A program made the position numbers and the translations under genes. 7,062 nt of DNA, taken from NCBI GenBank assembly GCA_002405525.1, contig DHLY01000175.1, positions 1-7,062 on the forward strand, given 5' to 3'. Shown here piece after piece: positions 5,907 to 7,062 of this stretch. Source of the DNA: Proteobacteria bacterium UBA4656. Lineage in GTDB: Bacteria; Pseudomonadota; Gammaproteobacteria; Xanthomonadales; Ahniellaceae. The notes beneath the pieces were generated by a model. That model saw only the letters and a program-made list of their open reading frames with translations. It did no database searches and was not told the origin of the DNA. The stretch's first letter is position 1, and every line of letters starts with the position of its first letter.

Positions 5907-6497
5907 TCAGGCTGGCTCGAGTTTGGCGGCGAAGGTGTAGCGCGGCTGGTAGCAGACGCGGTTGGGCGGCCGGCCCGCGTGGCGGATCGCGCCGTCGAAG
6001 ACCACCAGCCGGCCCGGGCGTGGGGAGGCGACGAATTGGGCATCGCCGTCGTCGCTGAAGAACAGCGTCTCGCCGCCCCACTCGGTGTCCCACTGCTCGC
6101 AGAGGAACCACAGCGCGGTCAGCTCGCGCTGGTCGGGCAGGCAGTCGGTGTGGGTGAACAGCATGTCGCCGAAGGCGGCATGGTTGGTGTAGGCGCGGTA
6201 GGGACGGTAGCGCTCGCCGGGCCGCAGCGCGCCCACCGCGCGCTCGGTGGCGGTCCACAGCGGCAGTTTCAGGAACCCCGCCACCGCCATCTCGCTGACC
6301 CAGTGCTTGTGGCCCGCGGTGTCGGGGCGCGCGACCTCGGTGCGGGTGAACGGCGCGCGGTTGAGCAGCTCGACGTAGCGCGCCACGTCGGCGGCCGCCA
6401 GCAGGCCGTCGAACACCGCCACCTGGCGGCCGCCGACGCTGCCGCTGCGCGTCGGCGTCGCGATGGCGGCTCGGGGGTCGGCTGCGGTGGGTTCCAT
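5907..6497 (-). CDS. 2-oxoglutarate/Fe(II)-dependent oxygenase, prolyl-4-hydroxylase-like
   Basis: Predicted soluble dioxygenase of 196 residues that would couple oxidative decarboxylation of 2-oxoglutarate to hydroxylation of an unknown substrate. The double-stranded beta-helix signature is visible: an RPYRAYTNHAAFGDMLFTHTD segment (98-118), in which H116 and D118 form the HxD pair; WGGETLFFSDD (140-150); the PRPGRLVVFDG strand (159-169); the distal iron histidine in IRHAGRPP (H173); and R186 in PRYTFAAK, a candidate 2-oxoglutarate anchor. This arrangement fits the P4Hc/2OG-FeII_Oxy_3 group, which includes prolyl hydroxylases and Tpa1-like proteins. No signal peptide or membrane segment is seen. 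The ATG at 6497 lacks a clear Shine-Dalgarno sequence. The gene follows another oxygenase by 63 bp on the same strand, so the two are probably one operon. Substrate unknown; no gene symbol is justified. Confidence 0.85.
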   Translation of the reverse strand: MEPTAADPRAAIATPTRSGSVGGRQVAVFDGLLAAADVARYVELLNRAPFTRTEVARPDTAGHKHWVSEMAVAGFLKLPLWTATERAVGALRPGERYRPYRAYTNHAAFGDMLFTHTDCLPDQRELTALWFLCEQWDTEWGGETLFFSDDGDAQFVASPRPGRLVVFDGAIRHAGRPPNRVCYQPRYTFAAKLEPA

Positions 6498-6560
6498 GGT
6501 GTCGTTGCCCGGATCGGTTGCGGAAGCGCCGGCGTCGGTCCTGCCGGTCGCGCGGTGCCC

Positions 6561-7062
6561 TTACTCGCGCATCTTGAACCAGCAGTTGAAGGCCACCGTG
6601 ATCCGCGTGCCCTCGCCGTGGAAGGGCAGCACCTCGTGGTTGACCCAGGATGGGAACAGCACCAGCTGCCCGGCGCGGAAGCGGTAGGTCTTGCCGCCCA
6701 TGCCGTAGGGCGGGCGGATGTGGTGGTTGGCCGCATCCACGTACATGTTGGCCAGCTGCATCGGGTTGAGGAAATGCAGCGCGCCGGAATCGGGATGCCC
6801 GCCATCACCGTCGCCCGGATCGACGCAGTACACGCCGGACCACGAGGCCATCGGGTGGTTGTGCAGACCGAACCAGCCGCCCTTGCGGGTCACGTGGAAC
6901 CAGGTGTGCGACATGATCTCCAGCCGTGCCATCTGCTCGGCGCCGTAGCCGTTCAGCTGCGCGATCGCGCGCGACAGCGCGCTCCAGCAGAACTCGCGCA
7001 GCGCCTGGACGCAGGGTTCCGGCGAGGCGAAGAAAGTGAATTCGCTCTCGAACAGGCCCGGG
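6561..7062 (-). CDS. Putative 2OG-Fe(II) oxygenase of the TIGR02466/PF13759 type (cut by right edge)
   Basis: C-terminal 166 residues of a second oxygenase; the start lies beyond the right edge (family members are usually around 200 residues or more). The region WFHVTRKGGWFGLHNHPMAS leads into SGVYCVDPG. After it come SGALHFLNPM, AGQLVLFPSWVNHEVLPF and GTRITVAFNCWFK. Together these match the conserved core of the family annotated as putative 2OG-Fe(II) oxygenase. Likely iron ligands are in HNH (visible residues 67-69) and H142 in SWVNHEV; R153 in GTRITVAFN may bind 2-oxoglutarate. An Asp/Gly-rich loop (DPGDGDGGHPDSG) lies between the first two strands. ATGs at 6932 and 6911 are internal, because the conserved-looking frame continues upstream to the edge. 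It is not obviously a paralogue of the neighbouring oxygenase, since motif sequence and spacing differ. Substrate unknown. Confidence 0.82.
   Translation of the reverse strand, partial: PGLFESEFTFFASPEPCVQALREFCWSALSRAIAQLNGYGAEQMARLEIMSHTWFHVTRKGGWFGLHNHPMASWSGVYCVDPGDGDGGHPDSGALHFLNPMQLANMYVDAANHHIRPPYGMGGKTYRFRAGQLVLFPSWVNHEVLPFHGEGTRITVAFNCWFKMRE

Noticed and set aside
5764..6258. N-terminal extension of PhoX in the same open frame, up to 6258
   Set aside because: The extension overlaps the oxygenase gene in another frame and encodes Arg-rich sequence. The ATG at 5763 has a strong ribosome binding site and yields the expected Tat leader.
1..7062. tRNA, rRNA, CRISPR array, insertion sequence or phage attachment site
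   Set aside because: No cloverleaf-like segment, regularly spaced repeats, transposase or integrase motifs, or terminal inverted repeats were found by reading. Nearly all the sequence is accounted for by conserved genes.

Overview
The window is very GC-rich, with dense coding on both strands and long open frames opposite almost every gene. It reads as ordinary chromosomal sequence from a high-GC proteobacterium. A divergent comF/bioB pair followed by bioF, a ubiquinone-pathway ubiA and a Tat-exported PhoX-type phosphatase together suggest a gammaproteobacterium, possibly of the Xanthomonadales/Lysobacterales. That placement is an inference from gene content and base composition, not from a marker gene. 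I see no RNA gene, insertion sequence, CRISPR array, integrase or phage gene.

Layout, left to right. (1) Positions 1-1675, minus strand: biotin synthesis, with bioB (complete) transcribed into bioF (its C-terminal half lies beyond the left edge). (2) Positions 1676-1797: a divergent control region with a possible bioB promoter and a perfect 10-bp-arm inverted repeat directly upstream of the bioB ribosome binding site. (3) Positions 1798-2502, plus strand: a ComF/GntX-type phosphoribosyltransferase-fold protein. (4) Positions 2503-2593: a convergent gap filled by four consecutive GC-only perfect hairpins. (5) Positions 2594-3619, minus strand: ubiA, 4-hydroxybenzoate polyprenyltransferase, with an unusually long basic/Pro/Ala-rich N-terminus. 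(6) Positions 3620-3738: a gap with an 11-bp-stem hairpin that probably ends the phoX transcript. (7) Positions 3739-5763, minus strand: a PhoX/DUF839 alkaline phosphatase with a twin-arginine signal. (8) Positions 5764-5906: the phoX leader, with a possible Pho box. (9) Positions 5907-7062, minus strand: two adjacent 2-oxoglutarate/Fe(II) oxygenases from different families, the second cut by the right edge.

Functionally, bioB and bioF supply the last and the first committed steps of biotin ring assembly. UbiA makes the membrane-bound precursor of ubiquinone. PhoX would release phosphate from organic phosphoesters in the periplasm or outside the cell. The two oxygenases look like a small operon of unknown substrate. 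I did not find a convincing new multi-gene system. The points most worth a second look are the oxygenase pair beside phoX, the regulatory palindromes around bioB, and the hairpin cluster between comF and ubiA.
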